From Charina bottae (lineage: Eukaryota > Chordata > Lepidosauria > Squamata > Charinaidae): a DNA stretch of 64,000 nucleotides. Below are positions 1 through 13,300 of the stretch, piece after piece (the first letter of the stretch is position 1; each line of letters begins with the position of its first letter). Under the pieces are notes generated by a model. The model saw only the letters and a program-made list of their open reading frames with translations, was not told the origin of the DNA and made no database searches. Where the stretch lies: the NCBI GenBank assembly GCA_023362775.1, contig JALMGJ010000026.1:2397501-2461500 (forward strand), read 5' to 3'. The position numbers and the translations under genes are program-made.

Positions 1-118
1 GAGGTATGAAGAAATTGTGTCCTAAGCTACGAATTGATTGTTGGGGTTCAGCAAGTTGCATCAACCCAGCCATTCTTAGTTTATTCAGTCAACCATGGTG
101 AAAGCTTAGTTGATGACC

Positions 119-480
119 ACAAGGTAGTCCTTGACTTACAACTGTTTGTTTAATTTCAGTCTGAAGTTACAACAGCCTCAGAATGGGTGCTTTACAGCCT
201 GTAAAGCACTTCTGAGCGTTGCAAAACATCGCATGCGCACCCCCCCCACAGTCACATGATCGCATTTTGGGCGCTTGGCATCCAGCTCGCATTTACGGCC
301 GGTTGCAGCGTCCCGCGGTCACGTGATCATGTTTGCAACTTTTTTGCCGTTTTCCAGCAAAAAAAAAACGCATTGGAGAAGCTGGCTTCACTTAATGCCT
401 GTCATGATTCGCTTGACGACCGCAGTGACTTATGATGGAAATTCCTGTGCCAATTCTAGTCGTAAGTCGAGAATTACCTG
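119..480. mobile_element. TA-flanked palindromic MITE, eroded copy
   Basis: Its aggtagtccttgacttac and gtaagtcgagaattacctg ends match the family seen at 8156 and others. Confidence 0.65.
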
Positions 481-718
481 TAGGTCAAAATGCGATGGCT
501 TAATTGCGGAGCTGCTGATACAGTGAGAATGGTCAGCTGCAGGTTCAGACATTTGGCGTAGTGGTGATCTGGATTAGATTCTTCTTGGCAGCAGCAAACT
601 ACCTTCCATTGTCTTCTGCACTGCCTGCCCCCATTTCTTAGGAAGCTGGGTTTGAAAGGCTCTTCTTTTGATGGCGGCTGTTCACTGCAGTTCTGCGAAA
701 GCGCTGCAAACCCTAAAG

Positions 719-1084
719 CAGAGCTTTCCAAACTCTGTGTCGCGACACAAAAGTGTGTCGCCACACACAGTCGGCTGTGTCGCCACACAACCCGGAAGTG
801 GCAGCGGGGGCGTGCACGGCGGCGGCGGCGGCGCACCATCGGTGCTTCCGCGTTTTAATGGAGGCTGCCGCCGCCATGCACACCCCCGCCCGCACCGGGT
901 TTTCCCGCGGCGACACATGAAAATCTGAAGGCGCCGCAGCTGCGGCGGCGCGCAAAGACCGAAAGCGGCAGCAGCGCTTCCGGCTTTTTGCGCACTGCCA
1001 CGGCGGCAGAACTTCCGGGTTTTCCCGCGGTGACACACTAAGGGCGGTTGGTGTGTCGCCGCGGGAAAACTTTGGAAAGCCCTG
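719..1084. mobile_element. hAT-like MITE, family D
   Basis: Ends are cagagctttcc and ggaaagccctg, flanked by the exact 8-bp duplication ccctaaag (711-718, 1085-1092). The interior is GC-rich with gtgtcgcgacac-type motifs and has no coding capacity. It belongs to the same family as the copies at 23597, 26045 and 63092. Confidence 0.9.
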
Positions 1085-2134
1085 CCCTAAAGTATTGATT
1101 CTCCTGCTCGAAGAGTCCTCTCAAGGGCATTGAACCTTCACCTTCCCTGCTGACATTTAAAAACAAGCATCTCCTGCAGAGGATTGCTGTTTGTTGATAT
1201 CACCCAGGGTAGAATTCCACCCGAGTTTATTTTTAAACTGGGTTTTTAAAGGACTTAATTCTAGGGGTCTCTATTAAATCATCTTTTCAATTATATTTTT
1301 AAAGGGGAATGTAATTTTGATTTATACAGTTTATTTATTTATTTATTTATTTAATTAAATTTATATAACCGCCCATCTCCCCCAACGGGGAACTCTGTAT
1401 AGTTTACAAACTGACTCTGCGTTAAAAGGTCCTTTTTGAACTTAAGACGGAGAATAATTGGGAGACGGGCAGGATAACTGTTCTGGGGCCAATTCCAGGC
1501 CTTGCTTTTTATTGTGGGTTCATCTGGAACTAGAAAGAGATATGTCATTGGGTTTAGGAGAGCTTGTCCTGTATCATTTGCATGAGAAAAACAAAGTCAG
1601 GTACATCTTCTTTTATTTAACAAAAAGCCAAAAGGGAAGAGTTATCGACCTGCTTCACACACCGCACTAAACGATAACGTGGGTTGCTTGGTTTTGGCAT
1701 GGCACGTCGTACATCCCTGGCTGGGTTCGTGGCTTAGAACGATGTGTCAACCACAGCCAGGGACTTTTAACTAATGACGCACAGTAGTATGATTTGTGAA
1801 CTCCGATGGGAGTGAGGAGTATTTAAATCTAGGTAATCCTTTGGGCTACTGCTTGTATTGTTCTTTTTACCCCACTCTTTATTCTGCATCAGAAGAGCTT
1901 CAGGGGGTAGAGGTCAGCGGCTACCTGTAAGGCTAAGCCAGTTTGCTTAACTCAGGTTTATTGAATAAACCACAACTGGCTCGCATGACACCGCAAGCCA
2001 AAATCAGAGACCACATTTTGGCTTCTGTTCCATCCCAGCTTCTTGTACGTTCTTTGCAGTTTTTCTGCAGTGTTTTGTATTTTCCTGCGATTCTCTCAAA
2101 AGCATCCAAGCTTTTCTCTCGACTGCTCTTGCAG

Positions 2135-5100
2135 AATCACATCTACGCAGCCCGCAAAGCTTTTGATAACTTCTTTCTGAGGTACCCTTATTGCTACGGC
2201 TATTGGAAGAAGTACGCAGACATGGAACGACGCTTTGACTTCATCAAGGAGACGGAGGAGGTACCCAGTAACCGTGGAGATTGTGCGCGCGCGTTAGTAT
2301 GTGCAGGTACACCCCTGTCTTGACCCACCAAGTACAGGCTGCAGTACGCCAGACATTAGAACTGGTGACACCGGCTGAATGAGACAAGCCAGTTCCAGAT
2401 GTTGGGAGAGCAGAGGAGGAGGGTTGACCCTGTTTTAGAGCGTGCGTAGATACATGGATGCTTCCTTAGCAGCATATGCAACAGCAGGTGTGAATGTGAA
2501 ATGAAACTTCTCTGTGTATCCCTGGAATACGACCACGGTAATGAAGCCAAGGTTCCTGTGGGCATGGCCGTTGCAGGTGATAGAACGGGATCTTGTGGAT
2601 AGAGACAGTTCCAAAGCTGGGGAAAATAACATTTCTTTTTTCCCTTGTGGATGCTCACCACGCTCAGTCCACCGCTTCTTTTAGAATATCTGTTCTGGAG
2701 AACTCGGAAGCTTTCAGATTTTTTGTTAATTTGGTATCACCCTGCTGTGTCAACAGCATCTGGTTATCTTCTCCCATTGGCCCCTGCTGTGTTAGAGAAA
2801 ATGTGGGGATCTGAAAGGTCAGCGTGAAAAAACTTTAGTTCACAGAAACTGTCCTTTGTACAAGGGGGGGGGAACACTAAAGGTTTATTTTCTCGGCTGC
2901 CCTGCAGGTTTTCCAACGAGGGTTGCAGTCTATCCCCCTCAGCATGGACCTCTGGATCCATTACATCACTTTCCTGCAGACCACCCTGGACATGAATCAT
3001 CCCGATTCAGCTCAGAAAATTTGTGGGTAGGTCACGAGAGAGCTTTGAGTGGCAGCTGAAACTTGGAGGTGCTGGTGGAGAGGAAGAGTTGCCCAGGCAC
3101 TGAATCCTCCCATCTTGTCCTCCTTTTTCCCCCAAAAAGTCAGTTCTGCCCCTCAGCCCCGTTTGATATTGCTGCTGCTTTGGCTATATGAAAATGTGAA
3201 GTAAAAAATAAAGTATGTTTTTTTTATAAAAGCTTTATTAATTTTAGAACAAAGATAAACACTACAAAAAATAAATGAAAATAATTTTTTTAGAAGATTA
3301 TATAACTAGATGACTTCCGACTTCATTCATTCATTCATTCATTCATTCATTCATTCATTCATTCATTGATTTTCTATCCCACCTTTATTATTTTTATAAA
3401 TAACTCAAGGCGGCAAACATACCAAATACTCCTTCCTCCTCCTATTTTCCCCACAACAACAACCTTCTGAGGTGAGCTGGGCTGGAAGTGAGTGACTGGC
3501 CCAAGGTCACCCAGCCGGCTTTCGTGCCTATGGGAGGACTAGAACTCTCTGTCTCCTGGTTTGCCATTGGCTCCTTCCTAGGGCTGAGAGAGAGGGACTG
3601 GCCCAAGGTCACCCAACCGGCTGAGTATCTCTCAGCCCTAGGAAGGAGCCAATGGCAAACCAGGAGACTGAGAATTCTAGTCCCACCTTAGGTATGAAAG
3701 CCGGCTGGGTGACCTTGGGCCAGTCCCTCTCTCTCAGCCCAACTCACCTCACAGGGTTGTTGTTGTGGGGAACATAGGAAGAGGAAGGAGTATTGGGTAT
3801 GTTCGCCACCTTGAGTTATTTATAAAAAAATAATAAAGGGATATAAAATAAATAAAATACAAAAAATAAATAATAATTACATAATAGACTTAAAACCCCA
3901 ACTCATTGATTTGTTACTAAAAGCCTTGTTTTTATAGCTGTAGTTTAAAATTGGGCTGTTGCCACTGTAATCTTAAGGTTTTCACCTGCAAGTAAAATTT
4001 TTACATGCTCAGAAGTATCTCTTCCTGGTTTGGATTTTAAAATAGGCCAAATAACCTCCTGCCGAAGACTCTAATAAAATTCACAATACAATAAAATACG
4101 ATCCACTGTTTTAGGATCAGTACCATTACAGGGACAAAATCTTTGAGAGATGGGAATTTTTTGAAATCTACCGGATAGCGTATTTGATGGCAACACACTT
4201 ATCGTATTTAGGGATCGTATTTAGTCTGACCTCTCTGCCACGACCTTCCCGTCTTGGGTGTCCCTTCACGGTTTAGCTCATGGTTTCATTGAGGTGCTCA
4301 AGCTCCAGCACCACGACAAGGTAACGATCTCCTTTGCTGGAGGTTGAAAAATATATCTGTAGTTAATTCCGAAAGTTACAGGTAAAGACAAAGCATTGGC
4401 TTTAGCCATTCATTCTTGTACTGAATTATCCCACAGTCTTTGTTTGAGATTATCCACCTAACACGGAGGTTGGGGCACCCGGTTATGGAAGACACCATGG
4501 ACTTCCAAGATAACCCCATCCTCCCTACGTAGGGAAAGGGAGCCAAGGGTACCTCTCCAGGCCTAGAGCTTGGTCCGAGAGATGGCCTGATCTTCTCCAG
4601 AACATCAACTGGACTAGGGTTTTCCTGAGATCAGAATGACTCTGAGCTGTTGTGGTTTGTTCAGCAAATCATGACAAAAACAGCCAAATCTCAGAAGCAC
4701 CTGGATGATTCTTGACAAATTAAACCTTGTGCTTGCTGTCCTTAGTGCAGCGGTAGAAATCTGTGAACGGCCCTGCATGTCGGAAGAGTCAAGGATCGGG
4801 GGAAACTGGCCCAGCGGAGCAAAGGAAGGCGTTTCAAGCTCCATGGGAATTGCAATTGCTGGTCTCCCATGTTCCGTTCACCGGAAATAAGTCTGGTGCT
4901 GCCACTGTGTACCAAAACGGAGCTGCTGAAAGACAGGAGGGGAAGGATCCATAGACTTTGGGGAACTATTTATGTTATTATTTCCTAGTCAAACTGGGAA
5001 GGCTGCCCGTCTATCCGACGAGACTGAGCTTTGCATAGCATAGCAGAACAAAAAAGCCTTTCAAAAACTCGCCGCCTCAGAGAGCAAACCATCCGAAACC

Positions 5101-8100
5101 CCCTCAGCGCACAGAGAGGCACAACCAGCTATTAAAGGCTGGAGATGTTTAGTACTTACGCCTGCCCCGAAAATGTAGCTGATGGATGTGGCTTTGCTTG
5201 TTCATAGACGGCTTGTGTTCTTTAAGAGGGTAGAATAGCCTGAGCTGGAAAAAGACCGGGCTTTCTCAGATCCTGACCGAGAACCCCCCTGCTGTGGGGT
5301 GAGCAGACGCCATAATGTCCCGTTGCGGGTCTTTCGAAGCCGCTAATGTTCTTTGTGTTCTGCGCAGCACCTTCGAGTCCGCTGTGGCTGCCGCGGGGGT
5401 AGATTTCCGTTCCGACAAGCTCTGGGAAATGTACGTGGAATGGCAGAAGGAGCAGGGGGACCCGAAGGCCGTCACCGCCATTTACGATAGGGTGCTGTGC
5501 ACCCCCACCCAGCTCTACAGCCACCACTGGGAAAAGTAAGTGCAAGAGGTGGGCTGCTTCGGTGGCGGCCTTCTCCCGCCCGGCCTTTGGCAAAGCCGCC
5601 CCCAGACTTAGCTGCTTTCTGGGTGGCCCTCCTTTCTCCCTAACGCAGCTTCAAGGACCACCTGGCCAGCCATCCCCCTGGAGACATCCTCTCCATGGAA
5701 GAGCTGGTGTGGATGCAGTCCAAGATGGCCACGGAGACGGTCACCAAGACGACGGAAATGGAAGCCGAGGAAGCGCCGCCTGGGGAAGACCTGCCCCTGA
5801 AGCCGGAAGCCAATCAGGAGGCTGCAGACGGGAGTCAGCCGTTGGTGAGTCCATTCCTGGCTACACCCTCTTTCTCCTCCTTTTGCGGCGTCCCGGTCTC
5901 GGTTAGGATCTTATTTATTTATTTTATTTATTTATCATATTTATATCCCGCCCATCTCCCTCACATCTTCCCTATTTCTCTTCCCTGGCTCAACCCACAA
6001 CCAAAAGCTTGGGCGGGGCGGGGGGGGGGGGCAGTGGCAGCGACAGCCAAGCCATCAGAACGTCTCTGGGTCCAGAACCGGATGCAGTCCGTATCGCTCG
6101 GGCATTGGCCCGTTCCGTTGTGCTTCAGCCCTTCCTGCACCGTCGGCCCCGAAAATGCAGCTGACGGATGTGGCTTTGCTTGTTCATAGACGGGTTGTGT
6201 GAGCCCTGGTCTCCGCCTCTTTCAAAAATACCTGTCTGTTTTTGTCCCAGTTTCGTTCTTTGGGATCAGTGACACACTTTAAAGTGGGGGAAAGGATATA
6301 GTCATTCCGTTGGAGAGGCCGGCAGGGTGGCTGGATCCCTCAGCTGCCACGGACACACTTTCCCGTGGGGCTCCCCTGCTTCATTCCTGTGTGTGTAGCC
6401 TGCTGGCTTCCTGCTGTCTTGTCATCACACAGCCTCTTCCTGGCTTCGGCCAGGAGGAGGAGGAAACCTCGGCAAAAGTATTGGTCCATCTGTCACGACC
6501 ACCTTTGCTTCCGTCTGTCTCTGGCCAAGATCCGTCTGCCCTCCCCTGCCCCCCTATCATTACTGGGTGGCAGAATGTCTAGCCCTTCTTTGCCCACTGA
6601 CTGACTCATGCTGGAACTAAGGTGATAGCAACTGGGTCCTTTTCCTCCAAACTGCCTCGTGCTTTAACCGGGAAGACGCCCGCCTCGGTTTGGCCTTCTC
6701 TAGGCTGGAGACGAAGGGCGTCACGTTGGGCGAAGCACTCCTGGCTGGGGGCTCCGAGGGAGGTTGTCTGGGCAGTTCTACCCCCCGTCGCCTGGACTCA
6801 CCCTAGGTGCCCGTGGACGTCGGTGGTGTTGCCCCTTCGTAGTTCACGGTGCTGTGTGGACTATTCCTCATCTTAGTATGCTGGGCAAGTCACACCATCG
6901 TGCGAAGCCCGAATAGGGTTTCTACCTTTGGGCCTGGCATTTCTCTGAATGCTGCCAATAAGGTTTCTTAACCAGATCTTGCGGGTTACGAGTGCAAAAG
7001 GAATTCAGAGTTAAGAGCTAAAGTAGAAGTGCCCATGGGAAGTTGCTTAGATCTGATCCCAGGGCCAGTTCACTTCTTTTCATAAAGATTCCCTTTCTTG
7101 ATATCACCGATTTCCCCTCCTCTTGGATTTCAGGGGACGCTGGACCAGGATAAAGTCCAGGAGCTGGCCGTTTCAATCCGCCAGCAAATCTTCAGTCAGA
7201 ACGAAGCCGAAGTCGGCAGGCGCTGGAATTTCGAGGAAGGGGTATGTATGACTGAATCAGATTTCTCGGCCCGATGGGTGGGAAGTGAGTTTGACTCTCT
7301 GCCAGCAGTGCCTGTTGAGCCTTAAGAGCCTGGGAGGGATTTGGGAGTCCTTTTCATTAGCACATTGCCTGCTTCCCATCAGGAAATAGGTCTACGGGGA
7401 CCTTGAGGGATTTTGCCCCATGTATGTGCAGGAAGGGGAGATGCCCCACAACCATCTCTTGTGAGCAGCCCTGGGCGATGGATATGCCCAGCCTGGCTGA
7501 GTTATCGGGTGGCCTTGAGGCAGGTCTGCCCCAGTTCTTTGCGATGGATCACTCAGGGGGAGCGTGGCATCCCGCTTGTGCTGCTCATTGCTCTCGATTT
7601 ATTTATACCCCCCCTTTCCTCCACAAGTGCTAGGCAGCCCTCGTGTCACTGAGTGATCTCTGCTCACAATTCAAGCCGCCTCCCTCCATGTCCAGCACCT
7701 TAATCGTTGAGCTATGCTGGTTCGTCCTTGTTCCTCTGTGAAGCTCCTTCCCATTGTCTCGTTTTCCTGTAGATCAAAAGGCCCTATTTCCATGTTAAAC
7801 CCTTGGAGCGAGCACAGCTGCGGAACTGGCGGGACTACCTGGACTTCGAGATCGCCAGTGGTTCACATGAGCGCGCCATCGTGCTCTTCGAGCGCTGCGT
7901 CATCGCTTGTGCCCTCTATGAGGAGTTCTGGATCAAGGTGGGCAAGGCCGCCTTCTCAAAACGGGCCTGTCTGTCTGCCCTGCCTGCTCACTGAATGAGG
8001 GGATCAGTTCCCTATCTTTGCCTCTTGGGCAGCCTCTGAGATAGCAGTCAAACCCTTTTCTCGTCCTTGGGTACGTGCAGCTCTCTAGCAAGTAAAACCT

Positions 8101-10202
8101 GCAGGCATCATCTTGTTGGGGCTGGGTATGTTCGAATTGGCAGTAAGAGAAAATACAGGTAGTCTTTGACTTACGACCATTCGTTTAGTGACCGGTCAAA
8201 GTTATGACGGCGCTGGAAAAAGTGACTTGTGACTGGCCCTCGCACTTAACGACTGTCCCTATCCCTGCAGTCGCGTGATCAAAATTCAGACACTTGGCAA
8301 CCAGCATGTATTTACGGCAGTTGCAGTGTCCCAGGGTCACATGATCGCCATTTGCAACCTTCCCAGCCAGCTTTCAACAAGCAAAGTCAATGGGGGGGGG
8401 GGCTGGATTCACTTAACGACATGGCAAAAAAAGGTCGTAAAAGCGGTTGTGATTCACTTATTTATTTATTTATAATTTGATTTATATCACTGCCCTGTCT
8501 CCCCCAAAGGGGACTCTTAACGGCCGCCTCGCTTAGCAACGGAGGTTCTGGTCTCAATTGTGGTCATAAGTCGAGGACTACCTGTACTAGGTAGTATCCA
8601 CTCAGAATACAGCGTGATGTGGAGCTGGCAAGGCAGGCCATTCCGAGCCTCCCTGCAGGACAGGCATTCAGTTTCCATGGGGCAGAAGAGACCAAGGCTC
8701 TGGAGGCCCTGGAGATCTGGGTCGGAAATCTAGTTCTGCCCCCAAGTTAATAGGGCCTTGGAGCAGAGGGGCAGCTAGGGATGTTCAGTGTGGGTGGAAG
8801 GAAGCACATATAGCAGAGGGGTCGTGGCAACAGCAAAGAATTGGAAGCACAGTCATCCATGGGGAGGAACGAGTGACAACATGGGTGGCGTGACATCATT
8901 GTGCCATCGATGCAAATACATAACCCACGTCCTTTGTGTGATGATGTCATGCTGCTCAAATCATCCTTTTGATGTCTTTGTGCCTTCAAACGGATGTTGA
9001 TGTTGGGAAGAGTTTTTCTTATTTGGTCACACGTTATAGCCACGTTAGAGAAAGCTGTGGATAAAACCAACTGAAATCCACCAGGAGACAAGCAGAGAAT
9101 GATACTGGCACACTATCAACGCACCATGTGGTGGGTTTGATTTTAGCCTTGTGTGTTGCACAGACCCAGCCAGTTGTGATTCACTGAATAAGTCATTCAA
9201 CAAACTATTGAATTAGCGCGTTGGACAAAACCAGCCCCTGGGAAGCACAAATGCACAACAGACTCTCTCCATCGATTTCTCTTTTAGTGCGAGCCTACTT
9301 TTCCCCTTTCCCTTTACGGACACTTTTCCTCTAAAGAAGAAGAAAGGAACAAATGGAAGGGTGAAACGAGGGGCCGGTGTTGTGCCCCTCTTCTAAAAAT
9401 TTCTGCTGCCATCGAGGGATTTCAAAACTCTGACGGGGCAGATCTTGGCTTACCCTGGGGAATCATATAAGTTAAATAAATAAATAAAATTAGCTGGCTG
9501 GGGAATTCTGGGAGTTGAAGTCCCCCTATCTAGGTTCAGGTTGAGTAGATGTTGCCCTATGAAACATCCATTGTTGTCTTTGTAGCTATGAAATCACTTT
9601 TTCTGACTTTTCCCCCCCTCTTTTCCTACTTTAGTACATCAGGTACCTTGAGAACCACAGCATAGCTGGAGCCAGAAACGTTTTTCAGCGAGCTTGCTGT
9701 TTCCACCTCCCCCGCAAGCCCAACATTCACCTCCTGTGGGCAGCTTTTGAGGAGAAACAAGGTGAGCAACAGCTGATCTGCAGTCTGCTCTGAGAACTAC
9801 CTCAAGATGCCTACTACGTCGGTCACATCTCTTTACTGACTGTTGATCAGTCGGTTGATAGCAGTGTGCAAAAACCTTCGTTGGAGTCTTCCACCGACTA
9901 AATTTTTCTACCAAACCGGGAAAGCAAAAAACGGAAGCATCTGCATCAAAGTTGATTTGCAGAGGTTACTTCATGAGAGGGATCAAAGTGTTCCTGAAAA
10001 GGAAAGGTGGCATCTGGTCCAGCTGCAGGATTTGAGATGTGTGTGGAACACTAGTATTTAGCCTTGTTCTTTATTTTAATGCCCTTTCACAATAATAATT
10101 GTTTGGGTATTTATTAACTAACTTTTTTTTAGCTTCGTTGTACGCCGCCCAGAGTCACTTGCTTTGTGAGATGGGCGGCTGTATAAATTTGATAAATCAG
10201 GA

Positions 10203-10254
<52 letters not shown>

Positions 10255-10266
10255 GAAAGAAAGAAA

Positions 10267-10334
<68 letters not shown>

Positions 10335-13300
10335 AATTCTCTACACCAGGAGGGAGCGATCTGTGGCGCTCCAGATTTTGCTGAACTACAACTCCCAGTA
10401 TTTTTCTACATTGTCTGCATTTCCTGGGGTTGGTGGGGATAGAATCTCAGTGTCATGTGAACCCCACCTGTTCCCCATCCTATGTGTGCCCATAACATCA
10501 TGAATGCGCAAACCTTTTCTTTACCAATGTGTCGCTTCTAACATCTGGAGGGAGAGAGAAAGGATTTGTTAATATTAACTGAATCAGCTTAGACCAGCCT
10601 TTCTCAACCTTGGGCAACTTTAAGATGTGTGGACTTCCAACTCCCAGAATTCCCCAGCCAGTTGAAGTCCACACATCTTAAAGTTGCCCAAGGTTGAGAA
10701 GCACTGGCTTAGACATTCCTGGACGTAAGTCATTGGCAAAAGTTTAGAATTTTAGTCTAAACCTCTTTAATCTTGACTGCCTTGGCAAAGAGAAGACAGG
10801 ATAATGGGGAAGAAACGTTAACTGGGCTTATCTCCTAGTTGCCTCTCCATCAGACTTGCTGAACGCAAAGGCATTATTATCCAAGGCAGTCCAACTAGGT
10901 GGCATCTGAGTTGATCATAAGAGGCCCTGAACTGCTGGCGCTTCCACTGCTGATGCAATTCCCCCATCTGTTCCCACAGGAGAGCTGGATGAAGCGCGGC
11001 GCATCTTGAAGACGTTTGAGGACTGTGTGCCCGGCCTGGTTATGGTGCGTTTGCGGCGGGTGAGCCTGGAGCGTCGGCTGGGGAACGTGGAGATGGCAGA
11101 GGCCCTCCTGATGGAAGCCATACGGGACAACGAGGGGATGCCCATCTCCTCGTTCTACTCAGTCAAGCTGGCTCGGCAGGTCCTAAAAGTGCAGAAGAAT
11201 CTGATCAAGGCACGGAAGATCCTGCTGGAAGCGTTGGAGAAGGACCCGGTAAAAACCACGGCCCATTTAGGGGCATGTAGCACCTTACGCGAGTTGCCGA
11301 AAGGAGCAAGATGGAGGCCCCTTGGAAGAGCACAGGATTTGCCTTCTGTGGGCGCTTCATTCATACATCTGTAGCCTCCTGAAGTCGCTAGTTCAGGTTC
11401 TTTTTTTAATCCATTCCATCATGTCCAATTTATTTATTTTTTATTAATTTAATTTTCCCCACCTTTATTATTTTCATAAATAACTCAATGTGGCGAACAT
11501 ACCTCATACTCCTTCCTCCTCCTATTTTCTCCACAACAGCAACCCTGTGAGGGGAGTTGGGCTGAGAGAGAGGGACCGGCCCAAGGTCACCCAGCTGGCT
11601 TTCAGGCCTAAGGCGGGACTAGAACTCTCAGTCTCCTGCTTTGCCATTGGCTCCTTCCTAGAGCTGAGAGACAGGGACCAGCCCAAGGTCACCCAGCCAT
11701 TTTTCCTGCCTAAGGCGGGACTAGAACTCACAGCCTCCTGGTTTCTAGCCCGTTGCCTTAACCACTAGACCAATTCTCAGAGACTGCCTGGACAATTCCC
11801 TGCAGTTTTCTTGGCAAGGTTTCTCAGAAGGGGTTTGCCATTGCCTCCCTCTTAGGGCTGAGAGAAAATGACTGGCCCAAGTCACCCAGCTGGCTTTGTG
11901 GCCTGAGGCAGGACTAGAACTCAGTGTCTCCTGCTTTCTAGCCTGATGCCTTCACCACTGCACCAAACTGGCTCTCATTTCACATTTTTGGTGACAGCTG
12001 AATAACATTTGGGCATCTCCCTTGTTGTAGCCAAAACCAGGCTCACGTAAAGCAACCAAATCACTCTGAAGATACAACATAAATGTGAGGATCATGATCT
12101 TATGGCCCAAACTCAGTAATTAACAACACAAGCCACATGGGATATGTGCAATTCTTTATTGGACCAGCATCATGCCACGTTAAAGCTGTGAATGGGGTTC
12201 CTTCCCCCCCCCCCCCGATCTTTCTTTAAGCCCTCGGTTCCCTTCTCGTTCTGCCCATTCTCCCAGCCTTCTTCTTTTGTTACTCAATTTCTTTTTTCGC
12301 GCCCTCTGTTCTCTTCTGGTCTCTGTGCCTGCGTGCGCTGGTGGCTCTTTTGTTCGTGGCTTCTCGTGTCCTCTGGACCGGATGTGTTGATGGCTGTCTG
12401 TTCTCCTGGGGGCTAGTGCTCCCCCCCCAGCTTCCCATCATCTTCTCACCCCTCCCCGTTCTCCCTTATTTTATCCTGTGTAAGGGTGGAGTATCCAGTC
12501 CATTGCTTCTGGATTCTCCATCCTTACAATGAATTTATGAAGCATGCAAACAATTACAGCGTACACTGGGCTCCCAGCAAAGCATTGGCAGCTTATTGAG
12601 CAGCCCTGACCAAAAGATCCACAGCTTATATACCTTTGGCCTACGACACTGCAAAGGCCAGGCCAAGAAAAAGGCAGACAAGGTGTAACTTACAGCATGA
12701 CAATGGAAGGTTTTTAAAAGAGAAAGCCCATCTGGGTGACCTCATTATTTATCCTTCCCTAGCAGGTCAGCATGGCAGCTCTTCTCTCTCTCAAGATATG
12801 GTCAGTGAATCTTAACAACCTGGTTAACTGGGCCACTGGTTCCTGTCCGATGCCTCCCCCGGTTGCCTAGCTCAGGGTCAATTCAGCTTTCTGTCAATGT
12901 TTTATTACAAGGGCGCTTTGGGGGGGCATTTTTTGGGTGGGGAGTCTGAACTCCTGAGGTGAACTCAGTGTTTTTTAAATTATTATTATTATTCCTGATA
13001 GCTTAAAAGGCAGATGTTTCGGCTCATATAGAAAGTTTTGGGTTGCTTGAATCAAGGTGGGCACTCCAAAGTAAAATAAATGCAATGTTCCTTTTAGAGT
13101 ACAGGTAGTCCTTGCTTAACGACCACAATTGGGACCGGAATTTCGGTTGCTAAGCGAAGCAGTCATTAAGAGAATCTGACCCGACTTTATGACCTTTTTT
13201 GCTGTGGTTGTGAAGCGAATCACTGCAGGCGTTAAGTGAATCACGTGGTCGTTAAGCAAATCACACAGTTCTCCATTGATTTTGCTTGCCAGAAGCCGGC

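Larger units (their letters stand above)
1..2134 (+). other. Intron or upstream part of the PRPF39-like gene
   Basis: No exon recognised. The stretch ends in a good acceptor before 2135. It holds an eroded TA-flanked MITE (about 119-480), a hAT-like MITE (719-1084) and a short LINE/SINE tail module with TTTA repeats (about 1324-1420). The long open frames at 474-1038 come from the GC-rich MITE interior, not from a gene. Confidence 0.6.

Noticed and set aside
682..1038. Arg/Ala-rich open frames
   Set aside because: They lie entirely inside a family D MITE.
10099..10503. Lys/Glu-rich 134-codon open frame
   Set aside because: It is a translation of a (GAAA)n microsatellite.
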